A stretch of 6,837 nt of DNA from RHKX01 sp035759925 (GTDB lineage Bacteria; Actinomycetota; Thermoleophilia; Solirubrobacterales; 70-9): NCBI GenBank assembly GCA_035759925.1, contig DASTTY010000081.1, positions 1 to 6,837 of the forward strand, read 5' to 3'. This document shows, one piece after another, positions 1-6,837 of the stretch. The notes under the pieces were generated by a model. That model saw only the letters and a list, made by a program, of their open reading frames with translations, made no database searches and was not told the origin of the DNA. Positions within the stretch are counted from its first letter, which is position 1, and each line of letters opens with the position of its first letter. The position numbers were made by a program, and so were the translations under genes.

Positions 1-1373
<1,373 letters not shown>

Positions 1374-1377
<4 letters not shown>

Positions 1378-1961
1378 GCGTCCGCGAGATCGTCACGATC
1401 GGCGATCCGGTGCTGCGCGAACAGGCCCGCGAGGTCGCAGGCGACGAGCTCGCATCCGCCGCCGTCCAGGAGCTGATCGACGACATGATCGAGACCAAGC
1501 GCGCCGCCGACGGCGCCGGGATCGCGGCGCCGCAGGTCGGCGAGCCCCTGCGGATCGCGCTCGCCGAGGTCGAGGGTGTGAACCGGCGCTATCCCTACAA
1601 GCCGCCGATCCCGCTGACCGTGATCGTCAACCCGGTGATCGAGCCGATCGGCACGGAAACGATCGCGATCAACGAGGGCTGCCTCTCGGTGCCCGGCCTG
1701 CGCGGCGAGGTCCCCCGCCACCTCCGCGTCCGCGTCCGCTACCGCGACCGCGACGGGACCGAGCGGGTGATCGTCGCGAGCGGGATGACCGCGGGCACCT
1801 TCCAGCACGAGGTCGACCACCTCGACGGGATCCTCTTCTGCGACCGCGCCGACCCGCGGAGCTTCAGCACCTGGGAGCAGTTCGAGCGCCGCCATCGCGA
1901 CGGATTCGTCCGCCGGATGGAGGGGCTGACCGAGCGGCTCGCGGCCGAGGACGGCGAATGA
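1374..1961 (+). CDS. Polypeptide-deformylase family protein in hut operon; candidate N-formylglutamate deformylase
   Basis: A 195-residue class I peptide-deformylase fold protein with all three family motifs. Motif 1 is GAGIAAPQVG (47-56), motif 2 is EGCLSVP (101-107) and motif 3 is QHEVDHLDG (144-152). The expected metal ligands are Cys103, His145 and His149, with Glu146 as general base, so it should be an active metallo-deformylase. Two parts look unlike a housekeeping Def: a basic/proline stretch (NRRYPYKPPIP, 70-80) before the central strand, and about 40 residues after motif 3 containing FSTWEQFERRHRDGF (164-178). The ATG overlaps the hutU stop, with GGAG seven bases upstream, and its own stop overlaps hutF. 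Since HutF produces N-formylglutamate and no HutG is present, I infer that it may remove formate from N-formylglutamate. The alternative is an ordinary second peptide deformylase. The family call is firm; the substrate is inference. Confidence 0.93.
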
Positions 1962-3301
1962 GCAGGTACTGGTGCGAGCTCGCCTGGCTCGGCGGCGAGC
2001 GTGTCGAGCCCGGCGTCCTGGTCGAGACCGAGGGGGAGCGGATCACGAGCGTCGAGGCCGGAATCGCCTCCCCCCCTGCCGGTGCCGAGCGGCTCGCCGG
2101 GCTGACGCTCCCCGGGCTCGCCAACGCCCACTCCCACGCCTTCCAGCGGGCGCTTCGCGGCCGCGCCCAGGAGCGCGGCGGCGGCTCGTTCTGGGACTGG
2201 CGCGAGCGCATGTACGAGCTCGCCGGGCGGGTCGATCCCGACAACTACCTCCCCTTGGCCCGGGCCTGCTTCGCCGAGATGGCGCTGGCCGGGATCACGA
2301 CCGTCGGCGAGTTCCACTACCTCCACCACCGCCCGGACGGCGACCCCTACGAGGACCCGAACGCGCTCGGGGTCGCCGTGATCGCCGCCGCACGCGAAGC
2401 CGGCATCCGGATCACCCTGCTCGACGCCTGCTACCTGGACGGCGGCGTCGGCGAGCCGCTCGCCGCCGAGCAGCGACGGTTCGGCGACGGTGACGCCGCT
2501 GCCTGGGCCGAGCGGGTCGATGCCCTGCCCGAGGGACCGGGCCACCGCGTCGGCGCCGCGATCCACAGCCTCCGGGCGGTCGATCCCGAAGCAGCGGGAA
2601 CGGTCGCCTCCTGGGCTGCAGCGGGCGGGCGTCCGCTCCACGCCCACGTCTCCGAGCAGCCGGCCGAGAACGAGGCGGTGCTCGCCGCCTACGGCCGTAC
2701 GCCGACCGCGGTCCTCGCCGATGCCGGGGCGCTCGCGGCCGGCTTCACCGCCGTCCACGCCACCCACCTGACCGACGACGACGTGGCGCTGCTCGGCGAC
2801 GCCGCGGCCTGCTGCTGCCTCTGCCCGACCACCGAGCGCGACCTCGGCGACGGGATCGGCCCCGCCCGGCGGCTCGCCGACGCCGGTTGCACGCTCGCGC
2901 TCGGCAGCGACTCGCAGGCGGTGATCGACCCCTTCGAGGAGGCGCGGGCGCTCGAGCTCGACCAGCGCCTCGCCACCGGTCAGCGCGGCATCCACTCGGC
3001 GGCGGAGCTGCTCGCCGCCGCGACCGCGGACGGTCACCGCTGCCTCGGCTGGACGGACGCGGGACGGATCGAGGCCGGGATGCGGGCCGACCTCGTCACC
3101 GTCCCGCTCACCGGTCCGCGGCTCGCCGGCACGGCGCCGGAGCATGCCCTCGAGTCGGTGGTCTACGCCGCCGCGCCGCCCGACGTCGGCACCGTCGTCA
3201 GCGGCGGCCGCGAGATCGTCTCGGGCGGGGCCCACGTGTCGATCGACGTCGGCGCCGAGCTCGATGCCGCGATCGCCGCGCTGGAGGATGGCTCGGGGTG
3301 A
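1958..3301 (+). CDS. hutF: Formimidoylglutamate deiminase (N-formimino-L-glutamate iminohydrolase)
   Basis: Hydrolyses N-formimidoyl-L-glutamate to N-formyl-L-glutamate and ammonia, the branch of histidine catabolism that ends in formate rather than formamide. The 447-residue protein is an amidohydrolase-superfamily TIM barrel. The metal-binding HxH is His58/His60 in LANAHSHAFQRAL. FWDWRERMYEL (79-89) is typical of HutF. HVSEQ contains His230 and Glu233, HATHL contains His267/His270, and LGSDSQ contains the metal/catalytic Asp318. The segment LCPTTERDLGDGI (288-300) also matches the family. An unusual cysteine cluster (CCCLC, 285-289) lies on the strand before it. The ATG overlaps the deformylase stop (ATGA), with GAGG seven bases upstream, and the gene ends in a GTGA overlap with hutI. 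Length and motifs are complete. 8-oxoguanine or other deaminases are possible relatives, but the motif set and hut context favour HutF. Confidence 0.95.
   Translation: MSRYWCELAWLGGERVEPGVLVETEGERITSVEAGIASPPAGAERLAGLTLPGLANAHSHAFQRALRGRAQERGGGSFWDWRERMYELAGRVDPDNYLPLARACFAEMALAGITTVGEFHYLHHRPDGDPYEDPNALGVAVIAAAREAGIRITLLDACYLDGGVGEPLAAEQRRFGDGDAAAWAERVDALPEGPGHRVGAAIHSLRAVDPEAAGTVASWAAAGGRPLHAHVSEQPAENEAVLAAYGRTPTAVLADAGALAAGFTAVHATHLTDDDVALLGDAAACCCLCPTTERDLGDGIGPARRLADAGCTLALGSDSQAVIDPFEEARALELDQRLATGQRGIHSAAELLAAATADGHRCLGWTDAGRIEAGMRADLVTVPLTGPRLAGTAPEHALESVVYAAAPPDVGTVVSGGREIVSGGAHVSIDVGAELDAAIAALEDGSG
3283..3287 (+). promoter_or_regulatory. Shine-Dalgarno sequence for hutI
   Basis: GGAGG lies inside the end of hutF, ten bases before the GTG at 3298. 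It supports the GTG as the true start. That start also places the protein's N-terminus (STLAIDNIGLLVT) at the normal position for the family. Confidence 0.6.
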
Positions 3302-4479
3302 GCACGCTCGCGATCGACAACATCGGGCTGCTCGTCACCAACGACGAGGCGGCCGGAGAGGGCTCGCTGGGGATCGTCCGCGAGGCGGCGCTCATCGTCG
3401 CCGATGGCCGCGTCGCTGCGATCGAGCCGGCCGGAGCGGAGGCCGACGACCGCCTCGACGCCGGCGGGCGCTGCCTGATCCCCGGCTTCGTCGACAGCCA
3501 CACCCATCTGATCTTCGCCGGCGATCGCAGCGCCGAGTTCGCGGCGCGGATGGCGGGCCGCGACTACGAGGCGGGCGGGATCCGCGTCACGACCGACGCG
3601 ACCCGGGCTGCGTCCGACGACGTCCTCAGGGCGCTTGCGGCGGCGCGGCGGGCGGAGGGGCTCCGGGCCGGGATCACCCACCTCGAGGTCAAGTCCGGCT
3701 ACGGGCTCGACGTCGACACCGAGCGGCGCTCCTGCGGGCTGGCCGCCGAGCTCACCGACGACGTGACGTTCCTCGGCGCGCATGTCGTCCCGGCCGAGTA
3801 CGAGGGTCGCGCCGACGACTACGTGGAGCTCGTATGTGGCGAGATGCTCGCTGCCTGCGCACCGCGTTGCCGCTGGATCGACGTCTTCTGCGAGCGCGGC
3901 GCCTTCGACGCCGAGCAGTCCCGGGCCGTCCTCGAGGCGGGGCGGGCGGCCGGGCTCGGCCTCCGCGTCCACGGCAACCAGCTCGGTCCGGGTCCCGGCG
4001 CCGCCCTTGCGGTCGAGCTCGGAGCGGCATCGGTCGACCACTGCACCTACCTCGACGACGCCGACATCGAGGCGCTCGCCGCGAGCGACACCGTCGCCAC
4101 CTATCTGCCGGCGACCGACTTCTCGACCCGCCAGCCCTACCCGGACGCGCGCCGCGCGATCGACGCCGGCGCCCGGGTCGCGATCGCCACCAACACCAAC
4201 CCGGGCTCCAGCAACACGACCTCGATGTCGTTCTGCATCGCCCTCGCGGTCCGCGACCTGCGGATGAGCGCCGAGGAGGCGCTGCAGGCGGCGACGCTCG
4301 GCGGCGCCCGGGCGCTGCGGCGCGACGACGTCGGTCGCCTCTCCCGCGGTGCCCGCGCCGACGCCTGCCTGCTCGACGCGGCGAGCTACTCCGACCTCGT
4401 CTACCGCCCCGGCGTGCCGCTGGTCGCAGCGACGGTCGCTGCCGGCGAGGTCGTGGCCGGCGGCTTCGGTCAGCGCTGA
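3298..4479 (+). CDS. hutI: Imidazolonepropionase, with Asn at the usual metal-ligand Asp
   Basis: Hydrolyses 4-imidazolone-5-propionate to N-formimidoyl-L-glutamate, the step between HutU and HutF. The protein has 393 residues, close to the usual 400-420. Motifs are DSHTHLIFAGDR (His68/His70 metal pair), HLEVKSGYGLD (128-138), AHVVPAEY (161-168), RVHGNQLG with ligand His225, and VDHCTYLDD with His248. HGNQLG followed by ELGAASVDHCTYL resembles actinobacterial HutI as I remember it. The block that normally reads TDxNPGS here reads TNTNPGSS, placing Asn299 (codon 4192-4194) where the fourth metal ligand Asp is expected. Either this lineage tolerates Asn or activity is altered. The rest of the gene looks intact. 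The GTG start overlaps the hutF stop and has GGAGG at 3283-3287, ten bases upstream. It is the last gene of the visible operon. Confidence 0.95.
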   Translation: MSTLAIDNIGLLVTNDEAAGEGSLGIVREAALIVADGRVAAIEPAGAEADDRLDAGGRCLIPGFVDSHTHLIFAGDRSAEFAARMAGRDYEAGGIRVTTDATRAASDDVLRALAAARRAEGLRAGITHLEVKSGYGLDVDTERRSCGLAAELTDDVTFLGAHVVPAEYEGRADDYVELVCGEMLAACAPRCRWIDVFCERGAFDAEQSRAVLEAGRAAGLGLRVHGNQLGPGPGAALAVELGAASVDHCTYLDDADIEALAASDTVATYLPATDFSTRQPYPDARRAIDAGARVAIATNTNPGSSNTTSMSFCIALAVRDLRMSAEEALQAATLGGARALRRDDVGRLSRGARADACLLDAASYSDLVYRPGVPLVAATVAAGEVVAGGFGQR

Positions 4480-4503
4480 GTTCGCTCAGGCCGGGATCCG
4501 GCC
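4476..4503. terminator. Tandem short hairpins between convergent genes, possible weak bidirectional terminator
   Basis: CTGAG-TTCG-CTCAG (4476-4489) is a perfect 5-base stem with a four-base loop. It contains the hutI stop and, on the other strand, the stop of the membrane gene. It is followed directly by GGCCGG-GAT-CCGGCC (4489-4503), a 6-base stem with a three-base loop. Only six bases separate the two coding regions, so transcription from both sides must end here or run into the opposite gene. No T-run follows either stem, so a classical intrinsic terminator is not demonstrated. The pairing is visible; the function is inference. Confidence 0.3.
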
Positions 4504-5169
4504 CTGATCGCCGGCGCGGAGCTCGCCGCGGCGCAGCATCCGCATCCCGACGAGGACGGCGCCGAGGAACGAGGCGACGGCCAGCGTCACCTGGACGCTG
4601 AGGATGCCCTCGCGGCTCCAGTAGACGTCGCGGAGATCGAGCAACAGGGCCGCCTCGTCGAAGGTCAGCCCGACGCCGACGCCGAACGGGACCGCAAGCG
4701 TCGTCTCGACCCCCTCGCTCTCGCTGATCAGTGCGGCGGCGCCGGAGCCGAACGCGATCAGGATTCCCGGCACGAAGTGGTGGATGTGGCGGCCGCCGAG
4801 GCGGACGTTCCCTCCCCACCAGCCCTCGCGGATCCCGAGCGTCGAGACCCGCACGAACAGCGAGGCGCCGACGAAGCCCGCGAACATGTTGAAGATCGCG
4901 GTCTCGGCCCGCGATGCCGCCCGGTAGCCGGTGACGGCGACGCGAACCGTGTCCTGGGAGGCGAGCCCGGCCAGCTCCAGCGCCTCGGCCGGCGACTCGG
5001 CGCGGGGCAGGATGTGGGTGTCCTCGGGCCGGCGGTCGGCGACCCGGCCGCGATAGCGGCGGATCCCCTCGCCGAGCAGGACCGCGCCGGTCGTGACGAC
5101 GGCGATCGGCGCGAGGACGCGCGTCAGCCGGTCCTCGAAGGCGCGCAGCTGGTTGCGGCGCCGGAGCAC
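4486..5169 (-). CDS. Multi-pass integral membrane protein of unknown function (HIHH / DVYW motifs)
   Basis: I do not recognise a named function for this 227-residue protein. It starts with a basic N-terminus (LRRRNQLRAFEDR) and has about five hydrophobic segments: roughly 17-34, 92-107, 131-148, 156-170 and 190-209. Between the first two is a soluble stretch of about 55 residues. A conserved-looking GGRHIHHFVPG (125-135) stands at a membrane entry. FDEAALLLDLRDVYWSREG (170-188) follows the fourth segment. The histidine cluster and the acidic/DVYW block could form a polar or metal site, but that is speculation. I have an impression of similar unnamed actinobacterial membrane proteins with HxHH and DVYW motifs. 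The GTG start lies one base after the stop of the dehydrogenase (TGA-C-GTG) and lacks a clear Shine-Dalgarno. Reinitiation after the upstream gene is therefore likely, and a shared operon is strongly suggested. Confidence 0.82.
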   Translation of the reverse strand: MLRRRNQLRAFEDRLTRVLAPIAVVTTGAVLLGEGIRRYRGRVADRRPEDTHILPRAESPAEALELAGLASQDTVRVAVTGYRAASRAETAIFNMFAGFVGASLFVRVSTLGIREGWWGGNVRLGGRHIHHFVPGILIAFGSGAAALISESEGVETTLAVPFGVGVGLTFDEAALLLDLRDVYWSREGILSVQVTLAVASFLGAVLVGMRMLRRGELRAGDQGRIPA

Positions 5170-5170
5170 G

Positions 5171-6418
5171 TCAGAGCAGGACGACGTTGTCGGCGGCGAG
5201 CTCGCGGGTGACGCCGCGGAAGTCGATGACGAGCGCGGCGGCCTCGACCATGGCTTGGTAGTCGATGCCGTCGTGGGCGGTGACGATCGCGACCGCGTCC
5301 GCCGCTGCCACGGCCTCGGCGAGATCGACGGACTCGAGCCCCTTCTCGGGCAGGGCCGGGACGTGGGGGTCGTGGTAGGAGACGACCGCGCCGAGCTCGC
5401 GGAGGTGATCGATGATCTTCAGCGCCGGCGACTCGCGGAGATCGGCGACGCCGGACTTGTAGGCGACGCCGACGATCAGCACCCGCGAGCCCTTGACCGA
5501 CTTCTCGCGGTCGTTGAGCGCGCGCTGGACCTTGCTGACGCAGAACAGCGGATGGGATTGGTTGATCTTGCCGGCGAGCTCGACGAACTCGGTGGCGAAG
5601 TCGTGCTGGCGGGCCTTGTAGGCGAGGTAGAAGGGATCGACCGGCAGGCAATGGCCGCCCATCCCCGGCCCGGGCTCGAACCGCATGAAGCCGAACGGCT
5701 TGCTCGCGGCGGCGTCGACGACCTCCCAGATGTCGATCCCGAGCCGGTCGGTGAGCTGGGCGAGCTCGTTGACGAGCGCAATGTTGACCGAGCGGAAGAT
5801 GTTCTCGAGCAGCTTCGAGAGCTCGGCGGCCTCCGGCGAGGAGACGGGGACGACCTCGTCGCAGATCTCCGCGTAGAGCCGCTCGGCGCGTTCGAGGCAG
5901 GCCGGGGTGATCCCGCCGACGACCTTCGGCGTCGTCCGGATCGAGTGGTTGCTGCGGCCGGGATCGATCCGCTCCGGCGAGTAGGCGAGAAAGAACCCCT
6001 CACCGACGACGAGGCCGCTGCGCTCGAGCCTCGGCAGGAGCTCCTCGCGGGTCGTGCCCGGATAGGTGGTCGACTCGAGGACGACGAGCTGGCCCTCGCG
6101 GAGGATCGAGGCGATCGTCTCCGTCGCCTCGAGCACGTAGGCCAGGTCGGGCTCACGCTCGGCCAGCAGCGGCGTCGGCACGCAGATCAGGATCGCCTCG
6201 CAGTCGCCGAGGGCGGCCGGATCGGTCGATGCCGAGAAGCGGTCCGCGATCTCGCGGAGCTCGTCGGAGGGGACGTCCTCGATGTCGCTCTCGCCGCGAG
6301 CGAGGCGCTCGACGCGGCTGCCGTCGGGGTCGTAGCCGGCAACGTCGTGTCCGGCCCGGGCGAAGGCGGCAGCGAGCGGCAGGCCGACGTACCCGAGGCC
6401 GGCGATTCCGAGCTTCAT
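5171..6418 (-). CDS. Nucleotide-sugar 6-dehydrogenase (UDP-GlcNAc/UDP-ManNAc dehydrogenase type)
   Basis: NAD-dependent four-electron oxidation of the C6 hydroxyl of a UDP-sugar to the uronic acid, supplying precursors for surface polysaccharide. The 415-residue protein has the full UDPGDH three-domain layout. An N-terminal Rossmann domain carries GLGYVGLPLA (8-17), followed by ICVPTPL and ESTTYPGTT (115-123). The central domain has SPERIDPG with Glu149, and SKLLENIFRSVNIALVNELA with Lys202 and Asn206. GPGMGGHCLPVDPFYL contains the catalytic Cys257. The C-terminal domain has GVAYKSGVADLRESPALKII (317-336). STTYPGTT and the AASKPFGF block resemble WbpA/WbpO/WecC-type enzymes more than UDP-glucose dehydrogenase, but substrate cannot be fixed from motifs. 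The ATG at 6418 is chosen because MKLGIAGLGYVG starts the Rossmann fold immediately; a longer frame to 6451 would add 11 atypical residues. A promoter-like box seven bases before this ATG supports it. Confidence 0.95.
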   Translation of the reverse strand: MKLGIAGLGYVGLPLAAAFARAGHDVAGYDPDGSRVERLARGESDIEDVPSDELREIADRFSASTDPAALGDCEAILICVPTPLLAEREPDLAYVLEATETIASILREGQLVVLESTTYPGTTREELLPRLERSGLVVGEGFFLAYSPERIDPGRSNHSIRTTPKVVGGITPACLERAERLYAEICDEVVPVSSPEAAELSKLLENIFRSVNIALVNELAQLTDRLGIDIWEVVDAAASKPFGFMRFEPGPGMGGHCLPVDPFYLAYKARQHDFATEFVELAGKINQSHPLFCVSKVQRALNDREKSVKGSRVLIVGVAYKSGVADLRESPALKIIDHLRELGAVVSYHDPHVPALPEKGLESVDLAEAVAAADAVAIVTAHDGIDYQAMVEAAALVIDFRGVTRELAADNVVLL

Positions 6419-6425
6419 GGCGGCC

Positions 6426-6431
6426 AGTCTA
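6426..6431 (-). promoter_or_regulatory. Putative -10 box for the dehydrogenase operon (leaderless)
   Basis: Read on the minus strand, TAGACT matches the actinobacterial -10 pattern TAnnnT. It is followed by exactly seven bases (GGCCGCC) and then the ATG at 6418. This spacing would place the transcript start at or next to the ATG, which agrees with the absence of a purine-rich Shine-Dalgarno. I see no convincing -35 element at 16-19 bases. Confidence 0.45.
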
Positions 6432-6450
6432 GGTGCCAGCCTCGGCGCCA
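6432..6450. repeat. Short direct repeat GGYGCCA in the divergent promoter region
   Basis: GGTGCCA (6432-6438) and GGCGCCA (6444-6450) are repeated in the same orientation with a 12-base period. They lie just upstream of the minus-strand -10 box, where its -35 region would be. They could be a tandem regulator site, but 7-mers of this composition are not rare in DNA this GC-rich. Confidence 0.2.
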
Positions 6451-6464
6451 CCGGTTCAGCGACG

Positions 6465-6487
6465 CCCTCTGAGGGTAAACTTTCCCT
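6465..6487. promoter_or_regulatory. Operator-like overlapping palindromes around the + strand -10 box
   Basis: CCCTC-T-GAGGG (6465-6475) is a perfect inverted repeat with 5-base arms and one central base, directly abutting the -10 box. A second, imperfect palindrome, AGGGTAAACTTTCCCT (6472-6487), spans the -10 box and the predicted transcript start. It has six of eight symmetric pairs, and the two palindromes share AGGG. Three copies of the AGGG/CCCT half-site therefore flank the promoter, as expected for a repressor site. The symmetry is visible; a binding protein is inference. Confidence 0.35.
6476..6481 (+). promoter_or_regulatory. Putative -10 box for the small ORF and epimerase gene (leaderless)
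   Basis: TAAACT fits TAnnnT and is followed by seven bases (TTCCCTA) and the ATG at 6489. This is the same geometry as the divergent box for the dehydrogenase. It lies in a locally AT-rich patch that stands out from its surroundings. The 17-base-spaced hexamer GGTTCA (6453-6458) is a poor -35 match. Confidence 0.5.
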
Positions 6488-6488
6488 A

Positions 6489-6599
6489 ATGAAACGCCTA
6501 CTCGGGCACTGCCTCGTGCCGGCCGTCGCGGGCGTTGCGGCGGCGCGCCATCTCGCCTGGTACGTGAGCTACCAGATGTCGGGCGAAGCGAGAAGGTAG
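6489..6599 (+). CDS. Small ORF, 36 residues, possible leader peptide or small membrane protein
   Basis: Function unknown. The peptide begins MKRLLGHC, has a mildly hydrophobic middle (LVPAVAGVAAA, residues 9-19), then an aromatic stretch (WYVSY, 24-28), and ends GEARR. It could be a very short membrane-associated peptide or a translated leader. Support for translation is a TAnnnT box exactly seven bases before the ATG, mostly G/C third positions, and an AAGG/TAGG region at its stop that also forms the ribosome-binding site of the next gene eight bases on. The codons CTA, AGA and AGG are rare for this DNA. The frame is short enough to occur by chance, so it may simply be the 5' leader of the epimerase gene. 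Confidence 0.35.
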   Translation: MKRLLGHCLVPAVAGVAAARHLAWYVSYQMSGEARR

Positions 6600-6600
6600 G
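6591..6600 (+). promoter_or_regulatory. Ribosome-binding region for the epimerase-like gene
   Basis: AGAAGGTAGG contains two purine-rich cores, AGAAGG eleven bases and TAGG seven bases before the GTG at 6608. It supports that GTG as the start and overlaps the final codons and stop of the small ORF, which would couple the two if the small ORF is translated. Confidence 0.5.
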
Positions 6601-6607
6601 TCCAGCC

Positions 6608-6837
6608 GTGCGGGTGATCGTCGCCGGCGCCACCGGGGTGCTGGGGCGTGCGACGATGCCGAAGCTCCGAGCCGCCGGCCACGAGGTCCGCGGCTTCGCC
6701 AGGAACCCGGACGGGCAGCAGGACGTCGTCGCGCTCGACCTGCTCGATCGCGGCGCCGTGCTCGCGCTCGCCGCCGACTGGCGGCCGGAGGCGATCGTCC
6801 ACCTCGCGACCGAGATCCCGACCGAGGCCGGACGCGG
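6608..6837 (+). CDS. NAD(P)-dependent epimerase/dehydratase family protein, 5' part (runs off window)
   Basis: The first 76 codons of an extended short-chain dehydrogenase/reductase; the frame is still open at the window end. It starts VRVIVAGATGVLGR (the initiator GTG is read as Met), a beta strand running into the nucleotide-binding GATGVLG (7-13), the TGxxGxxG class typical of nucleotide-sugar epimerases and related reductases. AAGHEVRGFARNP (22-34) ends the second strand with an Arg consistent with NADP preference. ALDLLDRGAVLALAADWRPEAIVHLATEIP (42-71) is the third/fourth strand region typical of the family. The catalytic YxxxK lies beyond the window, so specific activity cannot be named. 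It points away from the dehydrogenase gene; a shared role in sugar metabolism is plausible but unproven. A flavin- or quinone-type atypical SDR is an alternative. Confidence 0.85.
   Translation, partial: MRVIVAGATGVLGRATMPKLRAAGHEVRGFARNPDGQQDVVALDLLDRGAVLALAADWRPEAIVHLATEIPTEAGR

Noticed and set aside
1739..3235. 498-codon open frame on the - strand opposite hutF and the end of the deformylase gene
   Set aside because: Low-complexity Gly/Arg/Ala/Asp/Val composition with no motif, entirely opposite well-supported genes; a GC-composition artefact.
2887..3297. Upstream extension of the hutI frame into hutF
   Set aside because: The extension would add about 137 Arg/Gly-rich residues without family similarity. 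The GTG at 3298 gives a normal HutI N-terminus and has GGAGG ten bases upstream.
6419..6451. Longer N-terminus for the dehydrogenase starting at 6451
   Set aside because: It would add MAPRLAPRLAA before the Rossmann strand. The family starts at the MKLGIAGLGYVG position, and the -10-like box lies inside the extension.
5093..6472. 459-codon open frame on the + strand opposite the dehydrogenase and part of the membrane gene
   Set aside because: Its translation is rich in Asp, Glu, Gly and Arg with no recognisable domain, and it lies opposite a gene with every UDP-sugar dehydrogenase motif. Long antisense frames are expected when third positions are almost all G or C.

Overview
The DNA is very GC-rich, with strong G/C preference at third codon positions, GTG starts and start/stop codons that overlap. 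HutI carries the HGNQLG variant that I associate with actinobacterial imidazolonepropionases. Two promoter-like boxes sit exactly seven bases before start codons, as in leaderless actinobacterial genes. This suggests a high-GC actinobacterium, perhaps of the Thermoleophilia/Solirubrobacter type. The phylum is a reasonable inference and the class is a guess.

Positions 1-4479 (+ strand) hold the 3' part of a histidine-utilisation (hut) operon. In order these are hutU (urocanate hydratase, 5' end outside the window), a polypeptide-deformylase family gene, hutF (formimidoylglutamate deiminase) and hutI (imidazolonepropionase). Every junction is a 4-base start/stop overlap (ATGA, ATGA, GTGA), so the four genes look co-transcribed and translationally coupled. 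Together they would take urocanate to imidazolonepropionate (HutU), then N-formimidoyl-L-glutamate (HutI), then N-formyl-L-glutamate plus ammonia (HutF). This route needs a final N-formylglutamate deformylase, and no classical HutG is in the window. The deformylase between hutU and hutF, which has an intact active site, is the obvious candidate for that missing step. This is the main hypothesis of this report.

Positions 4486-6418 (- strand, convergent with hut) hold a two-gene unit. It is transcribed first through a nucleotide-sugar dehydrogenase of the UDP-N-acetylglucosamine/ManNAc 6-dehydrogenase type. One base after its stop begins a multi-pass membrane protein of unknown function with HIHH and DVYW motifs. 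The convergent ends at 4476-4503 contain two short hairpins that may help separate the two transcription units.

Positions 6419-6607 are a divergent control region. Each side has a TAnACT box seven bases from an ATG: the dehydrogenase on the - strand and a 36-codon small ORF on the + strand. The + side also has operator-like palindromes. After the small ORF comes the 5' end of an NAD(P)-dependent sugar epimerase/reductase-like gene (6608 to the window end). The dehydrogenase and the membrane gene probably belong to a cell-surface glycan locus; the epimerase-like gene may too.
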